Of a DNA stretch of 64,000 bases, positions 1 through 11,558 are shown in pieces. Within the stretch, counting starts at the first letter, position 1. The number at the start of each line of letters is the position of its first letter. The notes beneath the pieces were generated by a model, which was not told where the DNA came from, made no database searches, and saw nothing but the letters and a program-made list of their open reading frames with translations. A program made the position numbers and the translations under genes. Origin of the DNA: Sneathiella chinensis (GTDB lineage Bacteria; Pseudomonadota; Alphaproteobacteria; Sneathiellales; Sneathiellaceae). The stretch is taken from contig NZ_VNWN01000002.1 of assembly GCF_012720115.1 (NCBI RefSeq), positions 930,001 through 994,000 of the forward strand, given 5' to 3'.

Positions 1-1328
1 ATGCGCAAGGACGGGGCGTTGGTGCCAAAACGGAAGGTCAGGTCATCCGCCGGGGTAAGGTTCAGGAACATATCCTTCAGATTGCCTGCGACCGTCAGTT
101 CAGAGACGGGGAAAGCAATCTCGCCATCCTCGATCCAGAAGCCGGAGGCCCCCCGGCTGTAATCGCCGGTAACGCCATTGACGCCAAACCCGATCAGGCT
201 GGTGATATACAGGCCGGACTTGATGTCCTTGATCATGTCGGCAAGGCTGATGTCACCCGCTTCCATATAGAGGTTGGTGGTGGAGGAACCGGGCGGGGAG
301 GCTGTGCCCCGTGACGCACGGCCATTGCTGGTCAGGTTAAGCTGCCGGGCCGAGGCGGAATTGAGGATCCAGCATTGCAGGGCACCCTCCTTCACAAGGT
401 CAAGACGGTCGTTGGCGACGCCTTCCCCGTCAAAGGGTTTTGAGGCGGCGCCCCGGATACGATGGGGATCATCCACGATATTGATCGCCGGATTGAAAAT
501 GGTCTCGCCCATGCTGTCTTTCAGGAAGCTGGTCCCACGGGCAACAGCGGCCCCGGAAATGGCCCCGGCAAAATGCCCCAGAAGGCTGCTGGAAACGCGG
601 TCACTGAAGACCACAGGAACCTTGCCACTTGGCATCTTGCGGGGGTTCAGGTTGCTGACGGCGCGCTCTCCGGCGGTTCGGCCGATTTCCTCGATATTCC
701 TGAGGTCGGCAAAATGCCGTTTGCTGTCATAATCGTGATCCCGCTCCATCTTGGTGCCTTCCCCGGCGATGACGGACACCCCGGCGGAAAAGTTGGAAGA
801 CGAATAGGCCCCGGTAAACCCGCCCGATGTGGCCAGTGCAATGCTGGAATGACCAAAGGAGGCGCTGGACCCTTCGGAGTTGGTGACGCCGTCGATGGAC
901 AGGGCCGTTTCCTCGGCGGTGCGGGCCATGTCGATCAGGGTTTCGTTGGACAATTCCTGCGGATCATAAAGATCAAGATCGGGGATGGAACGGGCCAGCA
1001 GGGCCGGATCGGCCAAACCGCAATAATCATCCTCTGGCATGTTGCGGGCCATGGAAACGGCCCGGTCCACCAGTTCATCCAGAAGTTCCGGTTTTGTGTC
1101 GTTGGAGGATACAAACGCCTGCTTCTTGCCAAACAGGACCCGAAGGCCAAGATCATGGGCTTCGGACCGTTCCACTTCCTCCACGTCGCCAAGACGCCAT
1201 GAGATACCGGTTGAGATTCCCTGAACCCGAACGGCATCTGCGGCATCCGCCCCTTTGGCGCGGGCCTTTGAGATCAGCTCATCCAGAATGTTCAGCGAGT
1301 TTTGTTCGTTTTTGCTGTAATCGGTCAT
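1..1328 (-). CDS. pmbA: TldE/PmbA family metallopeptidase subunit (3' end cut by window edge)
   Basis: Reading back from an ATG at 1328 gives about 442 codons with no stop before the window edge; E. coli PmbA has 450, so only the last few residues are missing. The protein begins MTDYSKNEQN and carries the family's glycine- and serine-rich C-terminal half, including the IGFGVNGVTGDYSRGASGFW segment split across 130-200. PmbA (TldE) pairs with TldD to form a heterodimeric protease that degrades unfolded peptides and matures some RiPPs; the metal-binding HExxxH motif lies in TldD, which is also in this window at 7146-8579. It follows the TauE-like gene by 76 bp on the same strand, so it may be the last gene of the ubiA-ubiD transcript. 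Confidence 0.93.
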   Translation of the reverse strand, partial: MTDYSKNEQNSLNILDELISKARAKGADAADAVRVQGISTGISWRLGDVEEVERSEAHDLGLRVLFGKKQAFVSSNDTKPELLDELVDRAVSMARNMPEDDYCGLADPALLARSIPDLDLYDPQELSNETLIDMARTAEETALSIDGVTNSEGSSASFGHSSIALATSGGFTGAYSSSNFSAGVSVIAGEGTKMERDHDYDSKRHFADLRNIEEIGRTAGERAVSNLNPRKMPSGKVPVVFSDRVSSSLLGHFAGAISGAAVARGTSFLKDSMGETIFNPAINIVDDPHRIRGAASKPFDGEGVANDRLDLVKEGALQCWILNSASARQLNLTSNGRASRGTASPPGSSTTNLYMEAGDISLADMIKDIKSGLYITSLIGFGVNGVTGDYSRGASGFWIEDGEIAFPVSELTVAGNLKDMFLNLTPADDLTFRFGTNAPSLR

Positions 1329-1404
1329 GATACCCTGAAACTTGGCGACGAAAAATTAGGTGACCCCGCACCTTAACGGAAGAGGCGGGCTGTGTGAAAC
1401 AAGT

Positions 1405-2169
1405 TTACAGAACAAGCGCAGTCAGCCCATCCCATAGAAGTTTCACCCCTGTAATAAATAGGAGCAAATAGGCGAGTTTGAAGAACAGGGCGTCGGATAC
1501 TTTCTTGTGGGCCTTCACACCCAGCCAGATACCCAGCGGGGCAAGCGGCAGCAGGACAAGGGAGGTTCCGATATTTTCAAGGGAGAACAGGCCAAGCGTT
1601 GTATAGGGGATCAGCTTGACATAGTTGACCACCAGATAGAACCAGACGGTGGTGCCGACGAACAGTGTCTTGTCGATTTTCTGCGGCAGCAAGTAGAATT
1701 GCAGCGGCGGCCCCCCAGCATGGGAGACAAAACTGGTAAAGCCTGAAATCATGCCCCAAAAGGAACCCTTGGCCATGTTCGGTTCCGCCGTCCGGGTGTC
1801 ATGGCGCCTGACCAGCCAGTGATTGAGCGTGAACAGAACGGCGATGGCCCCGACGGTGATGCGGATAATATCGTCATTCAGGAACTGGAACAGCAGGCTG
1901 CCTGCCAGAATGCCGAAAATGGCACCGGGCAACAGATAGGCGAGGTTGCGCCAGTGGGCCAGCCGCCGATAGGCAATCAGCCCGAAAATATCCATCAGGC
2001 AAAGAATGGGCAGGATAATGGCGGCGGCCTGTACCGGCGGGATGGCAAGGCTCATGAGGGGGACGCCCAGCATCCCGAGAGAGCCGGCAAATCCACCCTT
2101 GGAAATGCCGACAATCAGGATGGCCGGAATGGCGATCGAATAAAAAAGCGGATCGGCAATGATGTCCAT
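1405..2169 (-). CDS. TauE/SafE family sulfite/anion exporter-type permease
   Basis: A 254-residue hydrophobic protein with about eight predicted membrane segments and the family's glycine-rich N-terminal signature (ILIVGISKGGFAGSLG, about residues 14-29) and a second such repeat in the C-terminal half (FWGMISGFTSFVSHAGGPP). TauE/SafE proteins move sulfonates, sulfite or other organic anions across the inner membrane; the substrate here cannot be read from sequence. I chose the ATG at 2169, 8 bp after the ubiD stop; the same frame is open further up inside ubiD, but the preferred start gives the normal length. It is translationally close to ubiD and ends 76 bp before pmbA. Confidence 0.85.
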   Translation of the reverse strand: MDIIADPLFYSIAIPAILIVGISKGGFAGSLGMLGVPLMSLAIPPVQAAAIILPILCLMDIFGLIAYRRLAHWRNLAYLLPGAIFGILAGSLLFQFLNDDIIRITVGAIAVLFTLNHWLVRRHDTRTAEPNMAKGSFWGMISGFTSFVSHAGGPPLQFYLLPQKIDKTLFVGTTVWFYLVVNYVKLIPYTTLGLFSLENIGTSLVLLPLAPLGIWLGVKAHKKVSDALFFKLAYLLLFITGVKLLWDGLTALVL

Positions 2170-2177
2170 TGCGCCGT

Positions 2178-3686
2178 TTATTTCCAGATCGGTTTGCCGG
2201 TGCCGGGAAGGCCCATGCGGTCCCACATGTCGGAGACACGATCAATCACGTCCTGCTCCATTTCGATCTTTTCCCCCCATTCCCGTTTGGTTTCCGGCGG
2301 CAACTTGTTGGTTGCATCCAGCCCGACCTTACCACCAAGGCCTGATTCCGGCGAGGCAAAATCCAGATAGTCGATGGGGGTGTTCTCGATCATGGTGATG
2401 TCGCGCACCGGGTCCATGCGGGTGGACATGGCCCACATGACATCCTTCCAGTCGCGGGCGTCGATATCATCATCCACAATAATCAGGAACTTTGTATACA
2501 TGAACTGGCGCAGATAGGACCACGCCCCCATCATCACCCGCTTGGCATGACCGGCATAGGCCTTCTTCATGGAGATCACCGCGATCCGGTAACTGCATCC
2601 TTCAGGGGGAAGCCAGAAATCAACGATTTCAGGGAACTGCTGCTGGATGAGGGGGATGAACAATTCGTTCAGCGCCTCGCCAAGGACGCTTGGCTCGTCC
2701 GGCGGGCGTCCGGTGAAGGTGGAAAGGTAAATCGGGTTCTTGCGGCGGGTAATGGCCGTGATGGTGAAGACCGGGAAATCCTCGACGGAATTGTAATAGC
2801 CGGTGTGGTCACCGTAAGGGCCTTCCGGGCCATAGTCTTCAAGGGAGACATAGCCTTCAAGAACGATTTCAGCCGTGGCCGGTACCTGCAGGGGAACGGT
2901 TTTACAATCGACCAGTTCCACTTTCTGCCCGCGGAGCAGGCCCGCGAACTGGTATTCGGACAGGTTGTCCGGGATCGGGGTAACCGCGGCCAGAATGGTG
3001 CCGGGGTCCGCCCCGATGACAACGGCGGCGGGCAGGGGTTCCTTTTTTTCCTGTCCCCAGCGTTGATGATGCTGGGCGCCGCCCCGGTGTTTCAGCCACC
3101 GCATCAGGGTCTTGTCGCGGCCCAGCTTCTGCATCCGGTAAATACCCAGATTGAAATCATCCGTCTTGCCCTTGCCGGGCCCCTTGGTCACCACCAGCGG
3201 CCAAGTAATCAGCGGGGCCGGTTCCCCCGGCCAGCAGGTCTGGATGGGCAGATCATCCAGATTGATGTCATCGCCAGTCAGGACCACTTCCTGACAGGGG
3301 GCGTTGCGCACGGTTTTCGGTTTCATGGCCAGAACCGTTTTCAGGACCGGCAGCATGCCCATGGCCTCGCGCAGGCCTTCCGGCGGTTCCGGCTGGCGCA
3401 GAAAGGCCAGTGTCTCGCCCACCTCGCGAAGTTCCGCCGGGTTGCGGTTCATACCCATGGCAACCCGGTCCACCGTTCCGAACAGGTTGACCAGAACAGG
3501 CATGCCTGCAGGCTCGCCCCGTTCATTGACAGGGTTCTCGAACAACACGGCCGGGCCGTCCTCGGCCAGCAGGCGGGTCTGGATTTCTGTCATTTCCAGA
3601 TCGGTCGAGACAGGCTCTGTCACGCGGACAAGTTTGTCCTGTTTTTCAAGAAGGTCCAGAAACTCTCGCAAGGACGCATAAGACAT
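2178..3686 (-). CDS. ubiD: UbiD family decarboxylase (4-hydroxy-3-polyprenylbenzoate decarboxylase)
   Basis: A 502-residue protein of the UbiD family, which uses prenylated FMN and a divalent metal to decarboxylate the polyprenyl-hydroxybenzoate intermediate of ubiquinone synthesis. The cofactor-binding segment NLGIYRMQ (residues 179-186) and the [12 protein letters not shown] segment (about 288-299) match the E. coli enzyme closely. The ATG at 3686 has an AAGGG ribosome site 8 nt upstream; a GTG two codons earlier sits too close to that site. It lies 70 bp downstream of ubiA on the same strand, which supports the quinone role over other UbiD-family substrates. Confidence 0.93.
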   Translation of the reverse strand: MSYASLREFLDLLEKQDKLVRVTEPVSTDLEMTEIQTRLLAEDGPAVLFENPVNERGEPAGMPVLVNLFGTVDRVAMGMNRNPAELREVGETLAFLRQPEPPEGLREAMGMLPVLKTVLAMKPKTVRNAPCQEVVLTGDDINLDDLPIQTCWPGEPAPLITWPLVVTKGPGKGKTDDFNLGIYRMQKLGRDKTLMRWLKHRGGAQHHQRWGQEKKEPLPAAVVIGADPGTILAAVTPIPDNLSEYQFAGLLRGQKVELVDCKTVPLQVPATAEIVLEGYVSLEDYGPEGPYGDHTGYYNSVEDFPVFTITAITRRKNPIYLSTFTGRPPDEPSVLGEALNELFIPLIQQQFPEIVDFWLPPEGCSYRIAVISMKKAYAGHAKRVMMGAWSYLRQFMYTKFLIIVDDDIDARDWKDVMWAMSTRMDPVRDITMIENTPIDYLDFASPESGLGGKVGLDATNKLPPETKREWGEKIEMEQDVIDRVSDMWDRMGLPGTGKPIWK

Positions 3687-3756
3687 GAACACAACCCTTT
3701 GTGTATGGTGACGGTCCCACCCCCGGCAGAACCGCCCGTGTAATGACCTGAACCGG

Positions 3757-4701
3757 TCAGGTCAGGATTTGAAACTTGCCGGCGATGATGGCAAACATCA
3801 CGATAGCACCAAAATTTTTGTTGGACTTGAATAAGGCAAGGCAGCGGTCGCCGTCATCAATATCCAGTTTCTGGATCTGCCAGAACAGGTGGGCTGCCGC
3901 CCCGGCCATCAGGACATAAAAGCCCGTATGAAGGCCCACAGACCAGCCGACAAAGACAACCAGCACCAAAAGCAGGCTGTAGAAGCCGAAAATCCAGTCC
4001 CGTGTGGCGGCCCCAAATTTCAGCGCCGTTGACTTCACACCAATCAGGATATCGTCTTCCTTGTCCTGATGGGCGTAAATGGTGTCATATCCCAGCGTCC
4101 ATGCAATGCCCGCGATGTAAAGCAGTACCGCTATCCAGCCAAGGTCGCCCTTGACCGCCGCCCAGCCAAGCAGCGCACCGTAATTGAAGGCCAGACCAAG
4201 GAAAACCTGCGGCCAATAGGTGAACCGCTTGGCAAAGGGATATATGGCCACAAGGATCAGGCTGGCGGCCCCCAGAAGAATGGCGAAATTGTTGAATTGC
4301 AGCAGCACAACAAGGCCGATCAGGCATTGGAAAATCAGCCACGCAAAGGCCTGTTTCAGGGAAACCTGACCGCTGGGAAGGGGGCGTTTCTTGGTTCTTT
4401 CGACCTTGCCGTCAAAATTCCGGTCGGCAATGTCGTTCAAGGTGCATCCGGCCCCGCGCATCACAAAGGCGCCAATGGCGAACAGCACAAACAGGCCCCA
4501 GTCGGGCCAGTGGCCATCCGGGGCGGCCAGTGCCACAGACCACCAGCACGGATACAGAAGCAACCATGTGCCGATGGGTCTGTCCACACGGGACAGCTTC
4601 AAATAGGGCTGAACAAATTCCGGTGCATACAGATCGACCCAGTTCTTTTTACTGGCATCGTCGATAACCCGGTCCTGTCGAATGTGCGGCGTCTTTTTCA
4701 T
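3757..4701 (-). CDS. ubiA: 4-hydroxybenzoate polyprenyltransferase
   Basis: A 314-residue polytopic membrane prenyltransferase. The first aspartate-rich motif is NDIADRNFD (89-97), followed by the KRPLPSG stretch, and the second is around YDTIYAHQD (205-213); both bind the polyprenyl diphosphate through Mg2+. The enzyme prenylates 4-hydroxybenzoate in the inner membrane, giving the substrate that UbiD next decarboxylates. The N-terminus is about 25 residues longer than the E. coli protein and is polar. It heads a minus-strand group with ubiD and diverges from rsmE, leaving 90 bp for promoters of both. Confidence 0.95.
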   Translation of the reverse strand: MKKTPHIRQDRVIDDASKKNWVDLYAPEFVQPYLKLSRVDRPIGTWLLLYPCWWSVALAAPDGHWPDWGLFVLFAIGAFVMRGAGCTLNDIADRNFDGKVERTKKRPLPSGQVSLKQAFAWLIFQCLIGLVVLLQFNNFAILLGAASLILVAIYPFAKRFTYWPQVFLGLAFNYGALLGWAAVKGDLGWIAVLLYIAGIAWTLGYDTIYAHQDKEDDILIGVKSTALKFGAATRDWIFGFYSLLLVLVVFVGWSVGLHTGFYVLMAGAAAHLFWQIQKLDIDDGDRCLALFKSNKNFGAIVMFAIIAGKFQILT

Positions 4702-4791
4702 AAGCTTAGGGATTACCCCAACGGTGGGGTTACATCAATGCCCGTTTGCGGTTATATGGACCCTGTAGCCCCTAAAAATCGGGAAGGGACC

Positions 4792-5532
4792 ATGTCGCAA
4801 AAGCAATTTTCCGTTCGTCTGTTCGTGGATCAGGACCTGAAAAAGGACCTGGGTGTGGCATTGGACAAACCACAGGCCCATTACGTGGCAACCGTCATGC
4901 GGCATCAGGCCGGGGACCGGGTGGTTTTGTTCAATGGACGGGACGGCGAATGGCTGGGGGAAATCCAGGAAGCGAGAAAACAGACCGTCCTGATCCATGT
5001 GCAGGAGCAACTGCGCCCGCAACCCGAAGCAATGGATTTGCAGTTGTGGTTTGCGCCGGTCAAGAAAATCCAGAACGGCCTGATTGTCCAGAAGGCAACC
5101 GAACTGGGGGTGTCCGCGCTGGTCCCGGTCCAGACCCAGCGCACCAATGCGGATCGTCTTCGCACGGACAAGGCATACCTTCAGGCCATCGAGGCGGCGG
5201 AGCAGTCAGAACGATTGACCGTGCCAGAGGTGCGGGAACCGGTCAGGCTGGACACCATGCTGAAAGCGCTGGAGCCGGATCGGCAGTTGTTGTTCTGTCA
5301 CGAGCGACTGGACGGGGCCTCGGCGCTGGAGGTCTTGCAAAGGCAGGGCAGGGCACAGAAGTGGGCGGTTCTGGTGGGGCCGGAAGGCGGCTTCACCGAT
5401 GAGGAGCGGGAATTGATCCAGTCCTGTGAGCAGGCCCATGCCATCAGCCTTGGTCCTCGGATCCTGAGGGCGGAAACCGCAGTTATTGCCTCGTTATCTT
5501 TGCTTCAAGCGGTATGTGGCGACTGGAATTGA
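4792..5532 (+). CDS. rsmE: 16S rRNA (uracil-1498-N3)-methyltransferase
   Basis: A 246-residue SPOUT methyltransferase that methylates U1498 of 16S rRNA using S-adenosylmethionine. An N-terminal PUA-like half (about 1-75) precedes the SPOUT domain, whose knot carries LVGPEGGFTDEE (194-205) and LGPRILRAETA (220-230), both hallmarks of RsmE. The ATG at 4792 follows a GGGAAGGG ribosome site; the open frame extends far upstream antisense to ubiA, but that part is not coding. It stands next to gshA, as in many alphaproteobacteria, separated by 151 bp. Confidence 0.95.
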   Translation: MSQKQFSVRLFVDQDLKKDLGVALDKPQAHYVATVMRHQAGDRVVLFNGRDGEWLGEIQEARKQTVLIHVQEQLRPQPEAMDLQLWFAPVKKIQNGLIVQKATELGVSALVPVQTQRTNADRLRTDKAYLQAIEAAEQSERLTVPEVREPVRLDTMLKALEPDRQLLFCHERLDGASALEVLQRQGRAQKWAVLVGPEGGFTDEERELIQSCEQAHAISLGPRILRAETAVIASLSLLQAVCGDWN

Positions 5533-5683
5533 TTTATTATTGCGAATAATGCAAAACTGAATTGCCTGCAATCCGCTGCCAACGAATTGATTTGAACTTG
5601 ATGCACGGGGTCCAATCAATTAATTCAGGAAAAACACGAATGGGTGAGCGACCGTCGCGACCCGACTGAGCAAAGGGAACCGT

Positions 5684-7051
5684 ATGTCCGGACCAGCAAA
5701 AGGCGACGCCATAGAAATCGCCAACAAGACCCAACTCGTCGAATTCGCCGAAAGTGGTTGCAAGCCGATCGAAAAATGGCGCATCGGCACAGAACATGAA
5801 AAGTTCGGCTTCAATCTGGAGACGCTGGAACCGCTGCCTTACGGCGGGCCAAGCGGGATCAAGGCCATGCTGGAAGGGTTGCAGGCTTTTGGCTGGCAGC
5901 CGGTGATGGAAGGCGACAATGTTATTGCTCTCAGCATGAACGGCCATTCGGTCAGCCTTGAGCCGGGCGGGCAGCTTGAACTTTCCGGCGAGGCGCTTGA
6001 GAACCTTCACCAGACCTGCAGCGAAGTACACACCCATCTGGCGCAGGTGCGCGAGGTGGGCGACAAGATCGGCGTCGGTTTTCTAGGGCTGGGCTTCAGC
6101 CCCAAATGGACACTGGAAGAAACCCCCATCATGCCAAAGGGCCGGTATGACATCATGCGGGCCTATATGCCCACGCGGGGACAGCACGGGCTGGACATGA
6201 TGCTGCGCTCCTGCACGGTTCAGGTCAATCTGGACTATGGTTCTGAAGCGGACATGATCAAGAAGTTCCGGACGTCACTGGCCTTGCAGCCGGTTGCGAC
6301 GGCGCTGTTTGCCAATTCCCCCTTCACCGAGGGTAAGCCCAACGGCCATCTCAGTCATCGCAGTTATATCTGGACCGACACGGACCCGGATCGGACCGGG
6401 ATGCTGCCCTTCGTTTTTGAAGATGGTTTCTCGTTCGAGCAGTATGTGGACTATGCGCTTGATGTGCCCATGTATTTTGTCTATCGGGACGGTAAATATA
6501 TCGACGCCTCCGGTCAGTCTTTCCGTGATTTCATGGACGGGAACCTGCCCGCCCTGCCGGGAGAGCGCCCGAACATGGTCGATTGGGACAACCATCTGAC
6601 CACCCTGTTCCCGGAAGTCCGCATGAAGCGGTTCCTTGAAATGCGCGGTGCCGATGGCGGGCCGTGGCGCCGCCTGTGTGCCCTGCCGGCGCTTTGGGTT
6701 GGCTTGCTGTATGATGATGCGGCGCTGAACGCGGCGTGGGATCTGGTCAAGGACTGGACCGCCGAAGACCGTCAGGCCTTGCGGGATGGTGTGATCACCA
6801 CCGCGCTGGCGACGCGCACCCCGGATGGACGCACGATGCGTGATCTGGCTCATGATGTGCTGGAGATCGCGACAGAAGGCCTGAAGGCGCGCAAGCGTCT
6901 CGACAGTTTTGGCGGGGACGAGACTCACTTCCTGAATGCCCTGAAGGTGATCGTGGAAACCGGCGAAACCCCGGCGGAAGAACTGCTCCGGAAATATAAC
7001 GGCGAATGGGAACACTCTGTTGACCCGGTCTTCCGGGAATATGCCTACTGA
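5684..7051 (+). CDS. gshA: Glutamate-cysteine ligase (plant/proteobacterial class)
   Basis: A 455-residue protein of the GCS2 family, the class shared by alphaproteobacteria and plants, which joins glutamate and cysteine with ATP as the first step of glutathione synthesis. Recognisable segments are [15 protein letters not shown] (near 30-44), the [13 protein letters not shown] stretch, and [24 protein letters not shown] in the middle, split over 6165-6240. Length matches the family. It is monocistronic or paired with rsmE and ends at a strong bidirectional terminator shared with tldD. chaC, which cleaves glutathione, is also in this window at 57149. Confidence 0.95.
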   Translation: MSGPAKGDAIEIANKTQLVEFAESGCKPIEKWRIGTEHEKFGFNLETLEPLPYGGPSGIKAMLEGLQAFGWQPVMEGDNVIALSMNGHSVSLEPGGQLELSGEALENLHQTCSEVHTHLAQVREVGDKIGVGFLGLGFSPKWTLEETPIMPKGRYDIMRAYMPTRGQHGLDMMLRSCTVQVNLDYGSEADMIKKFRTSLALQPVATALFANSPFTEGKPNGHLSHRSYIWTDTDPDRTGMLPFVFEDGFSFEQYVDYALDVPMYFVYRDGKYIDASGQSFRDFMDGNLPALPGERPNMVDWDNHLTTLFPEVRMKRFLEMRGADGGPWRRLCALPALWVGLLYDDAALNAAWDLVKDWTAEDRQALRDGVITTALATRTPDGRTMRDLAHDVLEIATEGLKARKRLDSFGGDETHFLNALKVIVETGETPAEELLRKYNGEWEHSVDPVFREYAY

Positions 7052-7088
7052 TCCGCATCGCGCCTGACAGGCAGAAAACACCCATAAA

Positions 7089-7130
7089 AAAAGCCCCGGA
7101 AGACGATAATCTTTCCGGGGCTTTTGTTTT
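7089..7130. terminator. Bidirectional rho-independent terminator between gshA and tldD
   Basis: An 11-bp stem, AAGCCCCGGAA at 7091-7101 pairing with TTCCGGGGCTT at 7113-7123, is flanked by an A-run on the left and a T-run on the right, so it can end transcripts arriving from gshA on plus and from tldD on minus. Confidence 0.9.
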
Positions 7131-7145
7131 TGTCTGTCCGCTTGC

Positions 7146-8579
7146 TTATCCTGCGGTACCGCCGACGGTCAGGCCTTCCAGCAGCATGGTGGGTTGACCC
7201 ACGCCGACCGGCACACTCTGTCCGGCCTTGCCGCAGGTGCCAACGCCGGTATCAAGGGCCATGTCGTTGCCGATGGCGGTCACTTTTTTCAGGGCCTCGC
7301 TACCGGTGCCGATCAGGGTGGCGCCTTTGACGGGGGCGGTCAGTTTCCCATCCTCAATCAGATATGCCTCGGTGCAGGAGAAGACGAACTTCCCGGAGGT
7401 GATATCGACCTGACCACCGCCGAAGTTTCTGGTGTAGATACCCTTCTTTACGGAGGAAACGATTTCCTCAGGATCCCGGTCCCCGCCCAGCATATAGGTA
7501 TTGGTCATGCGGGGCATGGGCATGTGGGCGAAACTTTCGCGGCGCCCGTTGCCTGTGGGCTCCACACCCATCAGGCGGGCATTTTGCCGGTCCTGCATGT
7601 AGCCGACCAGAATGCCATCCTCGATCAGGGTGGTGCAGGAAGTGGCGGTGCCTTCGTCATCCACGCTGAGGGAGCCGCGCCGATCGGGCAGGGTTCCGTC
7701 ATCGACGACCGTGACGCCGGGGGCGGCGACCCGCTCCCCGATCAGGCCGGAGAAGACGGATGTTTTCTTGCGGTTGAAGTCGCCTTCAAGACCATGACCG
7801 ACGGCTTCATGAAGGATGATGCCGGGCCAGCCGGGGCCCAGAACAACCGGCATTTCACCGGCCGGGGCCTCGACAGAGTCCAGATTGACGAGGGCTTGCC
7901 GCAGGGCTTCATCAACGGCCCCCTCCCATGTGGCTTCCTCCAGATAGAAGCCGTATCCGGTACGGGCACCCATACCGTGGCTGCCGGTTTCGCGGCGGCC
8001 GTTCTTTTCCACGACAACCGAGACATTCAGCCGGACGAGGGGGCGGATATCGCCGCTGCGGGCGCCGCCGCTGCGAATGATTTCCACCGCCTGCCATGAG
8101 CCTGCCAGTGACGCGGAGACCTGAACCACCCGGCTGTCTCTGGCGCGGGCATAGGCATCGATATCTGCGAGTGCCTTGACCTTGGCATCGAAGGGGATTT
8201 CGTTCAGCGGATTTTCATCGGTATAGAGGGAGCGGTTGGCGCCTGCGGGCGGCAGGGCGAGAACGCCGGATTTCCCCTGCGTCACCGCCGAAACGGTCCC
8301 CGAAGCGCGCTTGATGGCTTCCTCGCTCAGTTCTGATGCGTGGGCAAACCCGGTTGCCTCGCCGGAAACGGCACGCAGGCCGAACCCCTGCGTGGTGTCG
8401 AAGCTGGCGCTTTTCAGTCGGCCATCATCAAAGGAGAACCCCTCGGACTGGCGGTATTCCAGAAACAGTTCGCCGTCATCGGCCCCTTCCAGAGACTGGG
8501 TGACCTGCTTTGTAATCAATTCCCGGTCCATTCCCGTGGGCTCAAAGAAGATTTTGTTGGCGGTATTGATATCTGTCAC
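7146..8579 (-). CDS. tldD: Metalloprotease TldD
   Basis: 477 residues from a GTG at 8579, against 481 in E. coli TldD. The zinc-binding HEAVGHGLEGD motif lies around 260-270 and is followed by family stretches (FSGLIGERV, PTGNGRRESFAHMPMPRMTNTY, NFGGGQVDITSGKF). TldD and PmbA/TldE together form a barrel-shaped protease in which TldD supplies the active site. The GTG has a CGGAG ribosome site 7 nt upstream; the frame runs a further 54 codons upstream, but that extension has no homology to the family. It is divergent from the oxidase operon and ends at the terminator shared with gshA. Confidence 0.95.
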   Translation of the reverse strand: MTDINTANKIFFEPTGMDRELITKQVTQSLEGADDGELFLEYRQSEGFSFDDGRLKSASFDTTQGFGLRAVSGEATGFAHASELSEEAIKRASGTVSAVTQGKSGVLALPPAGANRSLYTDENPLNEIPFDAKVKALADIDAYARARDSRVVQVSASLAGSWQAVEIIRSGGARSGDIRPLVRLNVSVVVEKNGRRETGSHGMGARTGYGFYLEEATWEGAVDEALRQALVNLDSVEAPAGEMPVVLGPGWPGIILHEAVGHGLEGDFNRKKTSVFSGLIGERVAAPGVTVVDDGTLPDRRGSLSVDDEGTATSCTTLIEDGILVGYMQDRQNARLMGVEPTGNGRRESFAHMPMPRMTNTYMLGGDRDPEEIVSSVKKGIYTRNFGGGQVDITSGKFVFSCTEAYLIEDGKLTAPVKGATLIGTGSEALKKVTAIGNDMALDTGVGTCGKAGQSVPVGVGQPTMLLEGLTVGGTAG

Positions 8580-9050
8580 TGATAGGCTCCGAACTGATGC
8601 TGTGTCTTGAGTGTTAAAACCATGACCCTGAATATGTGACTTCCGGGACGGAATGTCGAGAGGCTGCGAAGCGGCAGGGGGAAATGCGCAACCAGAGGAC
8701 GGGATCGTAACCCAGTGCGACATTATGTCACAACTTGACAAGGGAAATGTGCGATTTTTCGCATATTTAACTATTTCCGATTTGTGTGTTTGGCGGTAAA
8801 CTATTGTAAAAAATAAAGTATTCGCTTGTCATGTAAGGGGTGGCCGGAAAGCAGGGAGCATCGAGGCGTTAGTTTTTGTTACTTTAGCTTGTTCAATCAC
8901 GCTTCGTTGGTGTAGTTTTCGCCCCGAATTGATCTGAATCATTTTTGATTTGAATCAATTGTCTGGGTATAAGCAATAATGAGAATAAAACTGCAGGAAG
9001 CCTGTTCTGTCAGGTTTTTGAGCAATGTAAGTGATTGAAAACGGGATAAA
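8580..9050. other. 471-bp AT-rich intergenic region between tldD and ctaC
   Basis: No gene is supported. The region holds the promoters of both divergent genes and is visibly richer in A and T than its surroundings. Two FNR/FixK-type palindromes lie at 8929-8958, followed by a possible -10 element TATAAG at 8968-8973. A small inverted repeat, GCGA-TTTTT-TCGC-like, is seen near 8752-8764. The ctaC leader is long, about 70 nt from any start near 8980. Confidence 0.7.
8929..8958. promoter_or_regulatory. Two FNR/FixK/Anr-type boxes upstream of the aa3 oxidase operon
   Basis: TTGATTTGAATCAA at 8945-8958 is a perfect TTGAT-N4-ATCAA palindrome. TTGATCTGAATCAT at 8929-8942 matches the same consensus at nine of ten positions. 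The two are centred 16 bp apart. With a -10 at 8968-8973 the nearer box would overlap the -35 region, a position typical of repression. The CRP/FNR-family regulator itself is not in the window. Confidence 0.7.
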
Positions 9051-9902
9051 ATGATGGCTATGGTAAGAAAAATTGTCGCACTATTTGCTGTACTCGCAGC
9101 AAGCACGCTGACAATGGGGAGCGCCGTTGCAGCCCAGGGGCAAGCGTCCCCGTGGCAGCTTGGATTGCAGGAAGCATTTTCACCTGTCGCGCGTGACATG
9201 CACGACTTTCACCAACTGCTGCTGGTCATTATCACGGCAATTACGGTGCTGGTGCTGGTGCTTCTGGTTTACGTTGTTGTACGGTTCAACAGAAAAGCCA
9301 ATCCAAACCCTTCCAAAACATCTCACAATACACTCATTGAAATCATCTGGACGGTTGTTCCGGTCCTGATTCTGGTCGTGATTGCCATCCCGTCCTTCAA
9401 TCTGTTGTATTTCGGGGACCGTGTCGAAAAGGCTGACATGACCCTCAAGGCGATCGGATACCAGTGGTACTGGGGTTACGAGTATATGGACGAGGACGGT
9501 CTTGCCTTCGAAGCGGTCATGCTTGAAGACAACGAACTGAAAGAGGGCCAACCCCGCCTGCTTGCCACGGACAACACGGTTGTGGTGCCGGTCGATACCA
9601 ATATCCGTCTGCTGATCACTGCCGAGGATGTGATTCACTCTTGGGCCATGCCGGCTCTGGGCGTGAAAATGGATGCGGTTCCCGGTCGTTTGAACGAAAC
9701 CTGGATGCGTGTTGAAAAGGAAGGCATGTACTACGGACAGTGTTCCGAACTGTGCGGTGCCCGCCACGGTTTCATGCCGATTGCCGTCAAGGCGGTCAGC
9801 AAGGAAGAATATGCAAAATGGCTTGTTGAGGCCAAAAAGAAATATGCCGGGATCGATGCACCTGTGATGAAAGTCGCCGACGCATCCGTCGCAGCGCAAT
9901 AA
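9051..9902 (+). CDS. ctaC: Cytochrome c oxidase subunit II (CuA-bearing)
   Basis: 283 residues with a signal peptide (about 1-28, ending AVAA), two membrane helices (about 55-77 and 98-120), and a periplasmic cupredoxin domain. All CuA ligands are present: H196, C231, E233, C235, H239 and M242 in the block CSELCGARHGFMP. The aromatic stretch GYQWYWGYEY (136-145), where electrons enter from cytochrome c, is intact. There is no fused C-terminal cytochrome c domain. The first two codons are both ATG and either could start. It heads the operon ctaC-ctaD-ctaB-coxF-ctaG-ctaE and is followed by ctaD after 22 bp. Confidence 0.97.
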   Translation: MMAMVRKIVALFAVLAASTLTMGSAVAAQGQASPWQLGLQEAFSPVARDMHDFHQLLLVIITAITVLVLVLLVYVVVRFNRKANPNPSKTSHNTLIEIIWTVVPVLILVVIAIPSFNLLYFGDRVEKADMTLKAIGYQWYWGYEYMDEDGLAFEAVMLEDNELKEGQPRLLATDNTVVVPVDTNIRLLITAEDVIHSWAMPALGVKMDAVPGRLNETWMRVEKEGMYYGQCSELCGARHGFMPIAVKAVSKEEYAKWLVEAKKKYAGIDAPVMKVADASVAAQ

Positions 9903-9909
9903 CGGTTAG

Positions 9910-11529
<1,620 letters not shown>

Positions 11530-11541
11530 GTAACGGAGACT

Positions 11542-11558
11542 CTTGTGTCTGACACAAG
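11542..11558. repeat. Perfect 17-bp palindrome covering the ctaB start codon
   Basis: CTTGTGTCTGACACAAG has perfect 8-bp arms around one central base, and the GTG start of ctaB (11545-11547) lies in its left arm. As RNA it can fold into a 7-bp stem with a 3-nt loop that would hide the start codon. Confidence 0.75.
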
